A stretch of DNA of 64,000 nucleotides, from contig CAVTMP010000003.1 of assembly GCA_963735885.1 (NCBI GenBank), positions 124,001-188,000 of the forward strand, given 5' to 3'. The stretch is from JBBSBL01 sp963735885 (lineage in GTDB: Bacteria; Actinomycetota; Thermoleophilia; Solirubrobacterales; Solirubrobacteraceae). The translations under genes were made by a program, and so were the position numbers. Within the stretch, counting starts at the first letter, position 1. Each line of letters opens with the position of its first letter. The notes under the pieces are model-generated. The model saw only the letters and a list, made by a program, of their open reading frames with translations. It was not told where the DNA came from and did not search any database. Positions 36,213 to 44,342 of this stretch are shown here, one piece after another.

Positions 36213-36259
36213 GGAGGGTGCGGGGTCCTTTCGCGCGGGCGGGGCCGGGGGCCGGCGTG

Positions 36260-36265
36260 TAGCCT
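36260..36265 (+). promoter_or_regulatory. -10 box of GNAT-like gene
   Basis: TAGCCT, 9 nt before the ATG at 36275. Confidence 0.5.
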
Positions 36266-36274
36266 CTCGCCGCC

Positions 36275-37444
36275 ATGGCGCTCGAGATCCGGCCGGTGGA
36301 CGGTCCGCGCGACCTGGATGCGTTCATCAAGCTGCCGTGGCGGCTCTATCGTAACGAGCCCAACTGGGTGCCGCCGCTCATCGCCGAGCGGCGCAAGATG
36401 CTCGACCGGGAGCGCAACCCGTTCTTCGCCCACGCCGAGGCGGAGTACTTCCTGGCCGAGCGCGACGGGCGCCTCGTCGGGCGGGTCAGCGCCCAGGTCG
36501 ACCACCACCTCAACGCGTTCCAGGACAACCGCTGGGGCCTCTTCGGGTTCTTCGAGTGCGAGGACGACCCGGAGGCGGCCACGGCCCTGCTCGCGGCGGC
36601 CGAGGGCTGGCTGCGGGTCCGCGAGCGGGACCGCATGGTCGGCCCGATGAGCTTCACGACGAACGACGAGTGCGGCGTCCTGGTCGAGGGCTTCGACCAC
36701 CTGCCCACGATCCTGACCGACTGGACCCACCGCTACTACCCCGCGCTGCTGGAGGGCGCGGGCCTGGCCAAGGCGATGGACCTGCTCATGTGGAAGCTCT
36801 ACGTCGACAAGCGCGACCGGGTCCATCCCGCCATCTGGCAGATGGCGCACGAGGTCGGCGAGAAGCACGGGATCACCGTGCGCCACATGCGCAAGCGGGA
36901 CCTCGAGGCGGAGATCGGCCGCTTCCTCGAGGTCTACAACGCGGCGTGGGAGCGCAACTGGGGCTTCGTCCCGCTGACCGAGGAGGAGGTCCGCCACTAC
37001 GCGAAGGACCTCAAGCCGATCCTCGACGAGAACTGGGCGCTGATCGCCGAGACCGCGGACGGCGAGGTCGTCGGCGCGGCGCTCACGCTGCCCGACTACA
37101 ACCAGGTGCTCCGCCACCTGAACGGGCGCCTGCTGCCGATCGGGTGGGCGAAGGCGCTCTGGTACCGGCGAAAGATCGACCGCGTGCGCGTGTTCGCGCT
37201 CGGGGTCAAGCGGTCCTACCAGCACACCGGCGTCGCCGCCCGGATGTACGAGATGCACTTCGACTCGGCCGAGGCGACGCGGCAGAAGGGCGGCGAGATG
37301 GGCTGGATCCTCGAGTCCAACACCGCGATGAACCGGGCGATGGAGGGCATGGGCGGGACGGTCAACCGCCGCTACCGGACCTACGAGCGGATCCTCGACG
37401 ACGACCGCGGGCCCCGGACGGGGCCGGAGCCGGCCTCCGCGTAG
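36275..37444 (+). CDS. GNAT-fold N-acyltransferase, ~390-aa class (possible bacterial ceramide synthase)
   Basis: A 389-aa protein with two GNAT-like halves. The N-terminal block starts LPWRLYRNEPNWVPPLI and includes MVGPMSFTTNDECGVLVEGF; the C-terminal half has FALGVKRSYQHTGVAARMYEMHF and GWILESNTAMNRAMEGMGG. This layout is that of the YghO-like ('dATP pyrophosphohydrolase' misnamed) family, which includes the bacterial ceramide synthase as I recall it. It would N-acylate a long-chain amine. Placement back-to-back with the SPT-like gene supports, but does not prove, a sphingolipid role. Confidence 0.72.
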   Translation: MALEIRPVDGPRDLDAFIKLPWRLYRNEPNWVPPLIAERRKMLDRERNPFFAHAEAEYFLAERDGRLVGRVSAQVDHHLNAFQDNRWGLFGFFECEDDPEAATALLAAAEGWLRVRERDRMVGPMSFTTNDECGVLVEGFDHLPTILTDWTHRYYPALLEGAGLAKAMDLLMWKLYVDKRDRVHPAIWQMAHEVGEKHGITVRHMRKRDLEAEIGRFLEVYNAAWERNWGFVPLTEEEVRHYAKDLKPILDENWALIAETADGEVVGAALTLPDYNQVLRHLNGRLLPIGWAKALWYRRKIDRVRVFALGVKRSYQHTGVAARMYEMHFDSAEATRQKGGEMGWILESNTAMNRAMEGMGGTVNRRYRTYERILDDDRGPRTGPEPASA

Positions 37445-37490
37445 TCGCGGACGCGTGCCGACCGGAGCGGCTGGCAGGATGCGACCGCGA

Positions 37491-37805
37491 ATGCTCGACG
37501 AGGATCTCATCGAGGACGCCGAGGTCGTCGGCGCCGAGGTCGTGCTCACCGGTGCCGAGGCGCCCGTGGCGGCGACGGACGGCGGCGCCACGATCGCCGC
37601 GCGCCCGGTCGCGAACACCGCCGTGCAGGCGGCCGCCGTGGCCTGCACGGGCTTCGTCGCCGGCGCCGCCACCGCCGCGATGGTGCGCGGGGCCCGTCGC
37701 CGCCGCGCGGTGCGCTCGGCCCGGCGCAAGGGCCAGTCCGGCGCCCTCTCGGTCGTGGCCAGCCGGACGTTCCTCGTGGACATCCACCTCCTCGGCCGGG
37801 AGTGA
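37491..37805 (+). CDS. Small protein with one hydrophobic segment, unknown
   Basis: A 104-aa protein. The N-terminus is acidic (DEDLIEDAEVVGAE), the middle is Ala/Val/Thr-rich with a likely membrane or amphipathic helix (AVQAAAVACTGFVAGAATAAM), then comes a basic block GARRRRAVRSARRKG and the ending TFLVDIHLLGRE. ATG 37479 is an in-frame alternative start. Its stop overlaps the glycosylase GTG, so both are in one operon. I do not recognise the family. Confidence 0.55.
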   Translation: MLDEDLIEDAEVVGAEVVLTGAEAPVAATDGGATIAARPVANTAVQAAAVACTGFVAGAATAAMVRGARRRRAVRSARRKGQSGALSVVASRTFLVDIHLLGRE

Positions 37806-38752
37806 TCGAGCGGCGGGTGGAGGTGGTCCCGCGGTGGCCGTTCCGGCTGCCGGCGACCGGCGGCATGGACGGCGTGCTGCGCCGGCGCGAGGGCGTCCTG
37901 CACCGGCTGCTGCACGTCGAGGGCCGGCCGGTCGTCGTCCGGGTGGCGCAGACGTCACCCGACCGCGTGCTGTTCGGGGCGACGGCGCCGGACGGCGCCG
38001 CCGCGGAGGCGGCCCTCGAGCGGATGCGCTTCGCGCTCGGCGTGGACGACGATCTCGCGCCGTTCCACCGGCGCTTCCGGCGTGACCCGCTGATCGGCGC
38101 CCTGTTGCGCGCCGATCCGAGCCTGCGCGTCCGGCGCCGGCCGGAGCCGTGGGAGGCGCTGGCCTGGGCGGTCTGCGAGCAGCTCATCGAGTACGTCCGC
38201 GCCGCCGCGATCCAGCGTCGCATCGTCGCGCGGCTCGGCCGTCGCTGCGCCCGCAGCGGGCTGCGCGACGTCCCGACCCCGGCCGTGGTCGCCCGGCAGG
38301 CCCCCGCGCTGTTCGCCTCGCTCGACCTCGCCCCGGGCCGCGCGATGACGCTCGTGCGCGCGGCCCGCGAGGTGGCGGGCGGTCGCGTCGACCTGCGTGC
38401 GTCCGACCCGGAGCCCGGCTGGCGGCGGCTCCGCGCGATCCCGGGCATCGGCTCGTGGACGCTGGAGACGCTCGCCCTGCGCGGACAGGGGTGCTACGAC
38501 CGGCTGCCCGCCGGCGACCTGGCCTACCGCCGGCTCGTCGGGCGGCTCGAGAGCGGCGGCGACCCGCGGGCCTTCGCGGACGAGGCCGCGGTCCGCGCCC
38601 GCTTCGCGCCCTACGGCGCGTGGGCCGGCCTCGCGGGCGCCTATGCGCTGCGGCTGGCCCCGGCTCCGCTCTACGCGCCGTCGCCGCCGCGTCAGCGGCC
38701 GACGAGGACGCGATCGCGCGCCGTCGCGTTGCCGGCCCGGTCCCACGCGTAG
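37802..38752 (+). CDS. DNA-3-methyladenine glycosylase II-like (AlkA family)
   Basis: A 316-aa HhH-GPD glycosylase. The central helical domain contains the CEQLIEYVRAAAIQRRIV segment, the helix-hairpin-helix is AIPGIGSW (212-219), and the catalytic Asp is expected at GDLAY (Asp239). It removes alkylated bases from DNA. No iron-sulfur cysteine cluster is present, so it is AlkA-like rather than EndoIII/MutY-like. GTG 37802 overlaps the preceding stop. The last 61 nt overlap the convergent gene. Confidence 0.85.
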   Translation: MIERRVEVVPRWPFRLPATGGMDGVLRRREGVLHRLLHVEGRPVVVRVAQTSPDRVLFGATAPDGAAAEAALERMRFALGVDDDLAPFHRRFRRDPLIGALLRADPSLRVRRRPEPWEALAWAVCEQLIEYVRAAAIQRRIVARLGRRCARSGLRDVPTPAVVARQAPALFASLDLAPGRAMTLVRAAREVAGGRVDLRASDPEPGWRRLRAIPGIGSWTLETLALRGQGCYDRLPAGDLAYRRLVGRLESGGDPRAFADEAAVRARFAPYGAWAGLAGAYALRLAPAPLYAPSPPRQRPTRTRSRAVALPARSHA

Positions 38753-40218
38753 GCGGTGAGGCGGTAGCGGCGGCCCGGGGCGAGCCGCGGCAGCGGCGGG
38801 GTGAGCCCGCCGGCGAGGCGGAAGTACCAGTCCGGGCGGCAGAGCCGCGCGGTGAGGAAGCAGAGGAAGCCCGGACGCGACGCGCCGCGCGCGAACACGT
38901 CCCACTCGAGGCCGTGGGGCAGGACCCGGGTGCCTCGATACGCCCACCGCAGCGGGGTCACCGGCCGGCCCGAGGCCGAGAACAGCCGCCAGGCCAGCGC
39001 CGCCGGGGCGAGCACCGGCGTCGGGTAGTAGACGCGGGAGACGATGGTCTGGGGATCGAAGGCCGCCACCTGCACCCGCCCGCCGCCGACCAGCCGCGGG
39101 CGCCCGATCACCGGCGGGTCGCGATCGGTCCAGGGCGCGAGCACCCGCCCGCCGGGGCGCAACGGGTCGAGATACGCCCCGCCGCTCCCGAGCTCCGAGA
39201 GGTGGAGGTGCCCGAAGCCGCGCTTGGTCCTGCCGAGCACGGTGCGGAACGGGACGACCCACGCGCCCGGGCGGACCGCGAGGTTGACGTGCCAGTAGAC
39301 GAACCGCCCGACCCGGACCCGCTCGTCGTCGCCGGAGGCGGCGAGCACGTCGGCCCGGCCGGCCTGGAGCGCGTAGACCCGCACCCCGTCGCGGGCCTGG
39401 ATGTCGATGCCGCGATGGAAGCCGGAGGGGCGGATCTCGTTCAGGTCGGCGCGGAGCGGGTGGGCGCGGTGAAACGGCCACAGCGGCCACCCCGCGCGGG
39501 CGCCGGGCGGCCGGCACCCGGTCGAGCACGAGCCTCCCCCGGCGCGGAAGTCCGGGACGCGCCCGCGGGGACGCCGCTGCGAGGGGCCCGGCGCGAACGG
39601 GAAGACGTCGAGCGTCGGCCAGCCGCCCGCGCGGGCGATCGCCGCCTGCCCGGGGTGGGCGCGCACCGTCGCCCGGCGGTCACGTCGGCTGACCAGCAGG
39701 AGGTCGCCGCGCGAGGACCGCGCCTCCGTCCGCCGCCCGTAGCGACCGAGGGCGAAGGCCGCGGCCCGCCCGGCGGGCCGCACGACGGCCTCGGGGGTGG
39801 CGATCACGACCGCCTGGGCGCGCCGGCCGCCCCGCGCCCGCACGGAGCCGGAGCGCAGCACCGGCACGAGCCGGGCGCGCCGCCCGCCCACCGCGCCGTC
39901 CGGCCGCCGGCAGCCCACGTCGACGTGCGCCCGCGCGCGAAGGACCACCACGACGCCGCGCCGGGTCAGGCGGAGCCCGGCGTGGGCGCCGAGGCGGGCG
40001 GACGCGCCACGGGCCAGGGAACGGGGCCGCCGGCGCCGGTGGCCGGCGGCGTCGCGGACGACCACCCGACCCCGGGCGCGGGCGATCCGCCAGGGCCGCC
40101 GGCAGTCGGCGGCGCCCGCGGGCGGTGCGGTCAGCGCGAGCGCCGCCGCGGCGCCGAGGAGCAAGAGCGCGACGAGCGTCGTCGCGGGGACGGCGCCGCG
40201 ACCCGCCCTGGGCCTCAC
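38692..40218 (-). CDS. Secreted LytM/M23-like protein
   Basis: A 508-aa protein with a signal peptide (residues 13-36, ending AGAA) and a long Arg-rich FecR-like or SH3-like N-terminal region (about 40-200). An M23 fold around 265-360 has FHRGIDIQARDG (the H-x3-D metal pair) and FGHLHLSELG (HxH). C-terminal Ig-like beta segments follow. The core metal motifs are present, so it may cleave peptidoglycan cross-bridges or be a non-catalytic LytM regulator. The 3' end overlaps the glycosylase gene in convergent orientation. Confidence 0.7.
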   Translation of the reverse strand: MRPRAGRGAVPATTLVALLLLGAAAALALTAPPAGAADCRRPWRIARARGRVVVRDAAGHRRRRPRSLARGASARLGAHAGLRLTRRGVVVVLRARAHVDVGCRRPDGAVGGRRARLVPVLRSGSVRARGGRRAQAVVIATPEAVVRPAGRAAAFALGRYGRRTEARSSRGDLLLVSRRDRRATVRAHPGQAAIARAGGWPTLDVFPFAPGPSQRRPRGRVPDFRAGGGSCSTGCRPPGARAGWPLWPFHRAHPLRADLNEIRPSGFHRGIDIQARDGVRVYALQAGRADVLAASGDDERVRVGRFVYWHVNLAVRPGAWVVPFRTVLGRTKRGFGHLHLSELGSGGAYLDPLRPGGRVLAPWTDRDPPVIGRPRLVGGGRVQVAAFDPQTIVSRVYYPTPVLAPAALAWRLFSASGRPVTPLRWAYRGTRVLPHGLEWDVFARGASRPGFLCFLTARLCRPDWYFRLAGGLTPPLPRLAPGRRYRLTAYAWDRAGNATARDRVLVGR

Positions 40219-40228
40219 CCGCGGCGTC

Positions 40229-41236
40229 TCACGCCCCCTGGCCGGCCAGGAACTCGTTCGTGTAGGACGTCTCGGCGCTGGGTGGGCGCTTCAGCAGCCG
40301 GTTGTCGTACATCCAGCGGGCGTAGCGGTCCCAGGCCCGCGGGTCCTGCCAGCCGAACGGGCGGCCGCCGCCCGGGAACACGACCGGGAGCGTCGCCTTC
40401 ACGCTGGCGAGCTGCAGGCGCCGGTCGAGGTCGCGGTTCGCCGCGACGAGCGCGTCGACCGCGGCGGCCGGGTCGCGGCGGGTCGCGGCCCAGCTCCGGC
40501 CGAGCGCCTGGACGAAGCGCCGGACCTTGCTGCCCCCGGCGGCGAGGTCGTCCTGGCGGGCGACGATCACGAGCTCGTTGTAGGGGGGCACGCCGGCCTG
40601 ATCCATGCGGATGATCGCGGGGTCCTTCTTCGCGAGGCGCAGCTGGACGCCCTCGTAGTTCCAGAACCCGCCGAGCGTCGCCCCCACCTTCCCCGACAGC
40701 ATGGCCGGGACGAGGTTGAAGCCGACGTCGATCTCCTTGACGGCGTTGTCCGGCAGCCCCGCGTCGCCGAGGATCGTCCGCAGATACGCGGACTGGTAGG
40801 GGATCCCCGCCGTGCCCACGGTCTTCCCCTTCAGCTCGGCCGGACGGCGGACGGCACGCTTCCCCAGCGAGATGATCGAGGTCAGCGGCTTCTGGACCAT
40901 CGCCCCGACGGCGATCACCCGCAGGCCGCGATCGCGGGCGAGCAGCACCTCGGGCTCGTAGCTGATCGCGAGGTCCGCCTTGCCCGCGGCGAGCAGCTTG
41001 AGCGGGGCGGCGGGGTCGCTCGGGACCTGCGGCTGCACCGCGAGCCCGGCGCGGCGGAAGCCGCCGTCGGCGATGCCGGCGTAGATCCCGGCGTGGTCCG
41101 CGTTGGGGAAGTAGTCGAGCACGAGGCGCAGCGGCTCGGTGCGCTCCGGCGTGATGCGGTCCTGCTTCTCCCCGCACCCGGCGAGGGCGAGCAGGATGAC
41201 GGCCACGGTCGGGACCAGCAGGAGCGCGCGCCTCAC
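40229..41236 (-). CDS. thiY: ABC transporter substrate-binding lipoprotein, ThiY/THI5 family
   Basis: A 335-aa protein with a lipoprotein signal (lipobox LAGC, Cys21). The NMT1/THI5 fold starts LRLVLDYFPNADHAGIYAGIADGGF, with KGKTVGTAGIPYQ and a C-terminal YDNRLLKRPP. ThiY proteins bind formylaminopyrimidine-type thiamine precursors. A TPP riboswitch at the head of this operon makes the thiamine-pyrimidine assignment much firmer than sequence alone. GTG 41236 overlaps the permease stop and has a CGAGGAGG site. Confidence 0.88.
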   Translation of the reverse strand: MRRALLLVPTVAVILLALAGCGEKQDRITPERTEPLRLVLDYFPNADHAGIYAGIADGGFRRAGLAVQPQVPSDPAAPLKLLAAGKADLAISYEPEVLLARDRGLRVIAVGAMVQKPLTSIISLGKRAVRRPAELKGKTVGTAGIPYQSAYLRTILGDAGLPDNAVKEIDVGFNLVPAMLSGKVGATLGGFWNYEGVQLRLAKKDPAIIRMDQAGVPPYNELVIVARQDDLAAGGSKVRRFVQALGRSWAATRRDPAAAVDALVAANRDLDRRLQLASVKATLPVVFPGGGRPFGWQDPRAWDRYARWMYDNRLLKRPPSAETSYTNEFLAGQGA

Positions 41237-41979
41237 GCGGGGCCTCCTCGGGGTCGGGCCCACGGCAGGAGGCGGCGCTCGGCGAGCGCGAGCAGCCCGA
41301 ACAGGGCGACCGCGAGCAGGGACAGGACGGCGACCGCGGCGTACGCGCGCGCGGTGAGCAGCTGCGGAATGGCCTGCTGGATGAGATGGCCGAGGCCCTC
41401 CTCCGAGCCGGCCTGCTCGGCGAACACCGCGCCGATCACCGCGACCGCCACCGCGATGCGCGCCCCGCTGAACGCGCCCGGCAGCGCCGCGGGCGCCTCG
41501 GCGAGGCGGAAGGCCCGGAGACGCGGGACGCCCAGCGCGGCCATGAGCTTGCCCTGGTCGGGATCGATCCGCTCGAGCGCGTCGAGCGTCGTCACGACGA
41601 TCGGGAAGAAGGACACGAGCGCGATGATGGCGAGCTTCGGGGCGAGGTCGTAGCCGAGCCAGACGACGAGCAGCGCCGCGACGACCGGGATGGGGACCGT
41701 CTGGGACCCGACGAGCAGCGGGTAGACGGCCCGGCGCAGCGTGGGGGAGAGGTGCACCGCCACCGCGCAGGCGAGGCCGGCGACGGCGGCCACGGCGATC
41801 CCGAGCACCACCTCCCCGGCGGTCACGAGCAGGTTGTCCCACAGGAGGCCGCGGTCCTCCCACAGCGACCGGGCGACCTCGTGCGGCGCGGGCAGCACGA
41901 GCGGGTCGATGCCCGACAGCGCGCAGTACGCCTCCCAGGCGCCGATCAGGAGCGCGAGCAGCGCGAGCGCGCGGATCAC
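41233..41979 (-). CDS. thiX: ABC transporter permease, ThiX-like
   Basis: A 248-aa BPD-type permease (SsuC/TauC/ThiX group) with five or six helices and the EAA loop region LDALERIDPDQGKLMAALGVPRLRAF, whose Gly contacts the ATPase. GTG 41979 overlaps the ATPase stop, and its own stop overlaps the binding-protein start (both GTGA), so the three are translated as one unit. It imports the thiamine precursor bound by ThiY. Confidence 0.87.
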   Translation of the reverse strand: MIRALALLALLIGAWEAYCALSGIDPLVLPAPHEVARSLWEDRGLLWDNLLVTAGEVVLGIAVAAVAGLACAVAVHLSPTLRRAVYPLLVGSQTVPIPVVAALLVVWLGYDLAPKLAIIALVSFFPIVVTTLDALERIDPDQGKLMAALGVPRLRAFRLAEAPAALPGAFSGARIAVAVAVIGAVFAEQAGSEEGLGHLIQQAIPQLLTARAYAAVAVLSLLAVALFGLLALAERRLLPWARPRGGPA

Positions 41980-42758
41980 CCCGCCACCCCCAGGGCGCGC
42001 AGCGCCCGCTCGCGCCGCTCGACGACCGGGGCGTCGGTGCGCCGCCGCGGCCGGGGCAGCCCGACCTCGATCTCCGCCACCACGCGGCCCGGACGGGGCG
42101 AGAGGACCACGACGCGATCGGCCAGCACCACGGCCTCCTCCACGTCGTGGGTGACGAGCACCACGGTTCGCGGCGTCTCGGCCAGCGCGCGTCCCAGCCA
42201 CGCCTGGGCGTCCTGCCGGGTGAGCGCGTCGAGCGCCGCGAACGGCTCGTCGAGCGCGAGGACGGGCCGGCCGGCGAGCAGCGTGCGCAGGAAGGCGACC
42301 CGCTGGCGCATCCCGCCCGAGAGCTCCGCCGGGCGGGCCCCGGCGAAGCCGTCGAGCCCGAGGCGCTCGAGCCACGGCCGGGCCCGCTCGCGCGCGGCCC
42401 CGCGCCGCATTCCCTGGGCGCGCAGGGCGAGGGCCGCGTTGTCGAGCGCGGTGGCCCACGGGAGCAGGCAGTCGCGCTGGGGCATGAGCGCGGCCGGTTC
42501 GGCGCTCACCGTCCCCGCGTCCGGGACCTGCAGGCGGCACACGAGCTCGAGCAGCGTGCTCTTGCCGCACCCGCTCGGGCCGACGACGGCGACGATCTCG
42601 CCCGGCGCGGCGTGGAGGGAGACGTCGTCGAGCGCCGTCACCGGCGGGCCCCCGCGCACGGGGAACGCGCGGTGCACCCGATCCACCCGGACCCCGGCCC
42701 CGGCCGCCGCCGCGGCCGGGTCGGCTGCCTGCGCCGGTGCCTCGAGTGTCGTCGCCAT
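41976..42758 (-). CDS. thiZ: ABC transporter ATPase, ThiZ-like
   Basis: A 260-aa ABC ATPase of the SsuB/TauB/ThiZ group: Walker A GPSGCGKS (60-67), Q-loop MPQRDCLLPW, signature LSGGMRQR, Walker B VLALDEPFAALD and switch His in LVTHDVEEA. It is the first gene of the operon. ATG 42758 sits directly after the riboswitch: the GGAGGGA that ends the TPP aptamer is also the ribosome binding site. Expression should therefore fall when thiamine pyrophosphate is high. Confidence 0.9.
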   Translation of the reverse strand: MATTLEAPAQAADPAAAAAGAGVRVDRVHRAFPVRGGPPVTALDDVSLHAAPGEIVAVVGPSGCGKSTLLELVCRLQVPDAGTVSAEPAALMPQRDCLLPWATALDNAALALRAQGMRRGAARERARPWLERLGLDGFAGARPAELSGGMRQRVAFLRTLLAGRPVLALDEPFAALDALTRQDAQAWLGRALAETPRTVVLVTHDVEEAVVLADRVVVLSPRPGRVVAEIEVGLPRPRRRTDAPVVERRERALRALGVAG

Positions 42759-42761
42759 CGC

Positions 42762-42872
42762 TCCCTCCGCGGGCATTACCCCACAGGTTCGAAGGGTCCG
42801 CGCCGGGCCCCGCACGTGCGCGGTGGACGCGATCTCAGCCGGCTCGTCCCGCCAGCTCCCCCGGGTGTGTCT
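42762..42872 (-). promoter_or_regulatory. TPP riboswitch (THI element)
   Basis: On the minus strand the conserved TPP-aptamer segments appear in order: CCCGGGGGAGC, GGCTGAGAT, then GACCCTTCGAACCTG, GGGTAATGCC and GCGGAGGGA. The terminal GGAGGGA lies 4 nt before the thiZ ATG. The aptamer's closing helix would hide the ribosome binding site, so translational control is expected; no separate terminator hairpin is apparent. Confidence 0.95.
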
Positions 42873-42920
42873 CCGGTTCCGGCGCCCATCGTACCGCCGC
42901 GTCCCGGCCGCTTCCGGCTC

Positions 42921-44342
42921 CTAGGCGGACGGGCTCGTGAGCGCCTTGACGAAGTCCTCGAGCTGCCCGGTCGTCCAGCACTCGAACGCGGTGCAGTGGC
43001 GCTCGTAGGCGGCGATCACCGAGTCCCCGTAGTTCCAGTAGAGGCGCGGCTCGGGGTTGAGCCAGAACGTCCGGCCCGCCTTCTCGGCGATGGCGGCGAA
43101 CACGTCGTCGCGCGGCGGGCGGCCGTTCGTGCGGGCGTCGCCGAGCACGATCACCGTCGCGCGTGGATGCAGCTCGTCCTCGACCTGGGCGAGGAACTCG
43201 GTCCAGACCCGACCGTAGTCCGTGTAGCCGGAGATGTCGGCGACGCCGGCGTCGCGGGAGATCTCCTCGCTCGCGGCCCGGAAGTCGCGCTCGGACTCGA
43301 AGACCTCGGTGACCTCGGAGATGCGCTCGATGAAGACGAACGAGCGCATCTTGCGGAAGCTGTCGTGCAGCGCGTGCAGCACCGAGAGGAAGAACACGCT
43401 GGCCGACGTCACCGAGGTCGAGACGTCGCAGAGCACGAAGATCTCCGGGCGCCGCGGGCGCCGCGGGCGGTACTTGAGGACGACCGGCACGCCGCCGGTC
43501 TGCAGCGAGGCGCGCATCGTGCGCCGCACGTCGACGTGCGCGGTGCGCCGCCGCCCCCGCAGCTCGTGGCCCTGGGTGGCGAGGCGGCGCTTGAGCTGGG
43601 CGACCACGCGGTGGATCTGGGCGAGGTCCTGGACGGGCCCGGACGGCAGCGCGCGGTCGAGCTCGCCGAGCGGCCGGGCCGGCGGGAGGCTCTTCGTGCG
43701 CTCGATGAGGTCGCGCTCGAGCTCGCGGCGCAGCATCGCCTCGAAGCGGCGGAGCTCTTCGCGCGGCAGCCCGTCGCGGCGCGGGTCGTCGGGCGGGAGG
43801 TCGGACCGGGGCTCGGAGCGCAGCCCGAGCGCCCGGCGGATCCGCTGCACGTCGACGCCGATCACCCCGGATCCCTCGCTCTGGCGCCCGAAGGCGACGA
43901 TCGCGAGGCGCGCGAGGTCGCGCATCGCGCCCTCGTCCGACTGCTGCATCGCCTCCGCGACGGCCCGGCGCAGGGCGTCGAGGTCGAGCGCCTCGGTCCC
44001 GGCGGGGGTGCCCTCCTGGCCCTCGCCGATCTCGCGCCGGACGGCCTCGGCCTCGGCGGCGCGGAAGAACCAGCGGTCGAACACGAGGTCGAAGACGCGC
44101 CGGTCCTCCGGCGACTTCGCGAGCGTCGCGGCGAGCGCCGAGCGGAAGTCCGCGGCAGCGCGCCAGTCGACCTCCCGCAGGGCCGCGAAGGCGTCGAGCA
44201 GCTCGGCGGTGCCGACCGCCACGCCCTCGCCGCGCAGGTCCTCGCCGAAGCCGAGCAGCCGGGCGTCGAAGCCCGGCGGTCCCGCGGCGGGCAGGCCGGC
44301 CTGCGGGCCGCGGCGCTCCGGGTCAGCCGGAGGGGAGGGCAT
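42921..44342 (-). CDS. VWA-domain protein, CoxE-like
   Basis: A 473-aa protein. The helical N-terminal region (about 20-250) includes FDLVFDRWFFRAAEAE, and the C-terminal von Willebrand A domain has the MIDAS motif DVSTSV (about 300-305) with a later Thr/Asp site (YTDYGRVW, LGDARTNG). CoxE-type VWA proteins work with MoxR AAA+ ATPases as chaperones inserting metal cofactors or remodelling complexes. Its start overlaps the MoxR stop by about 20 nt, the usual pairing. No CO dehydrogenase or methanol dehydrogenase genes are in the window, so the client is unknown. Confidence 0.85.
   Translation of the reverse strand: MPSPPADPERRGPQAGLPAAGPPGFDARLLGFGEDLRGEGVAVGTAELLDAFAALREVDWRAAADFRSALAATLAKSPEDRRVFDLVFDRWFFRAAEAEAVRREIGEGQEGTPAGTEALDLDALRRAVAEAMQQSDEGAMRDLARLAIVAFGRQSEGSGVIGVDVQRIRRALGLRSEPRSDLPPDDPRRDGLPREELRRFEAMLRRELERDLIERTKSLPPARPLGELDRALPSGPVQDLAQIHRVVAQLKRRLATQGHELRGRRRTAHVDVRRTMRASLQTGGVPVVLKYRPRRPRRPEIFVLCDVSTSVTSASVFFLSVLHALHDSFRKMRSFVFIERISEVTEVFESERDFRAASEEISRDAGVADISGYTDYGRVWTEFLAQVEDELHPRATVIVLGDARTNGRPPRDDVFAAIAEKAGRTFWLNPEPRLYWNYGDSVIAAYERHCTAFECWTTGQLEDFVKALTSPSA

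Noticed and set aside
42781..42800. GGTTCGAA-like T-loop suggesting a tRNA
   Set aside because: No acceptor or anticodon arms fit; the segment is the conserved GAACCTG part of the TPP aptamer.
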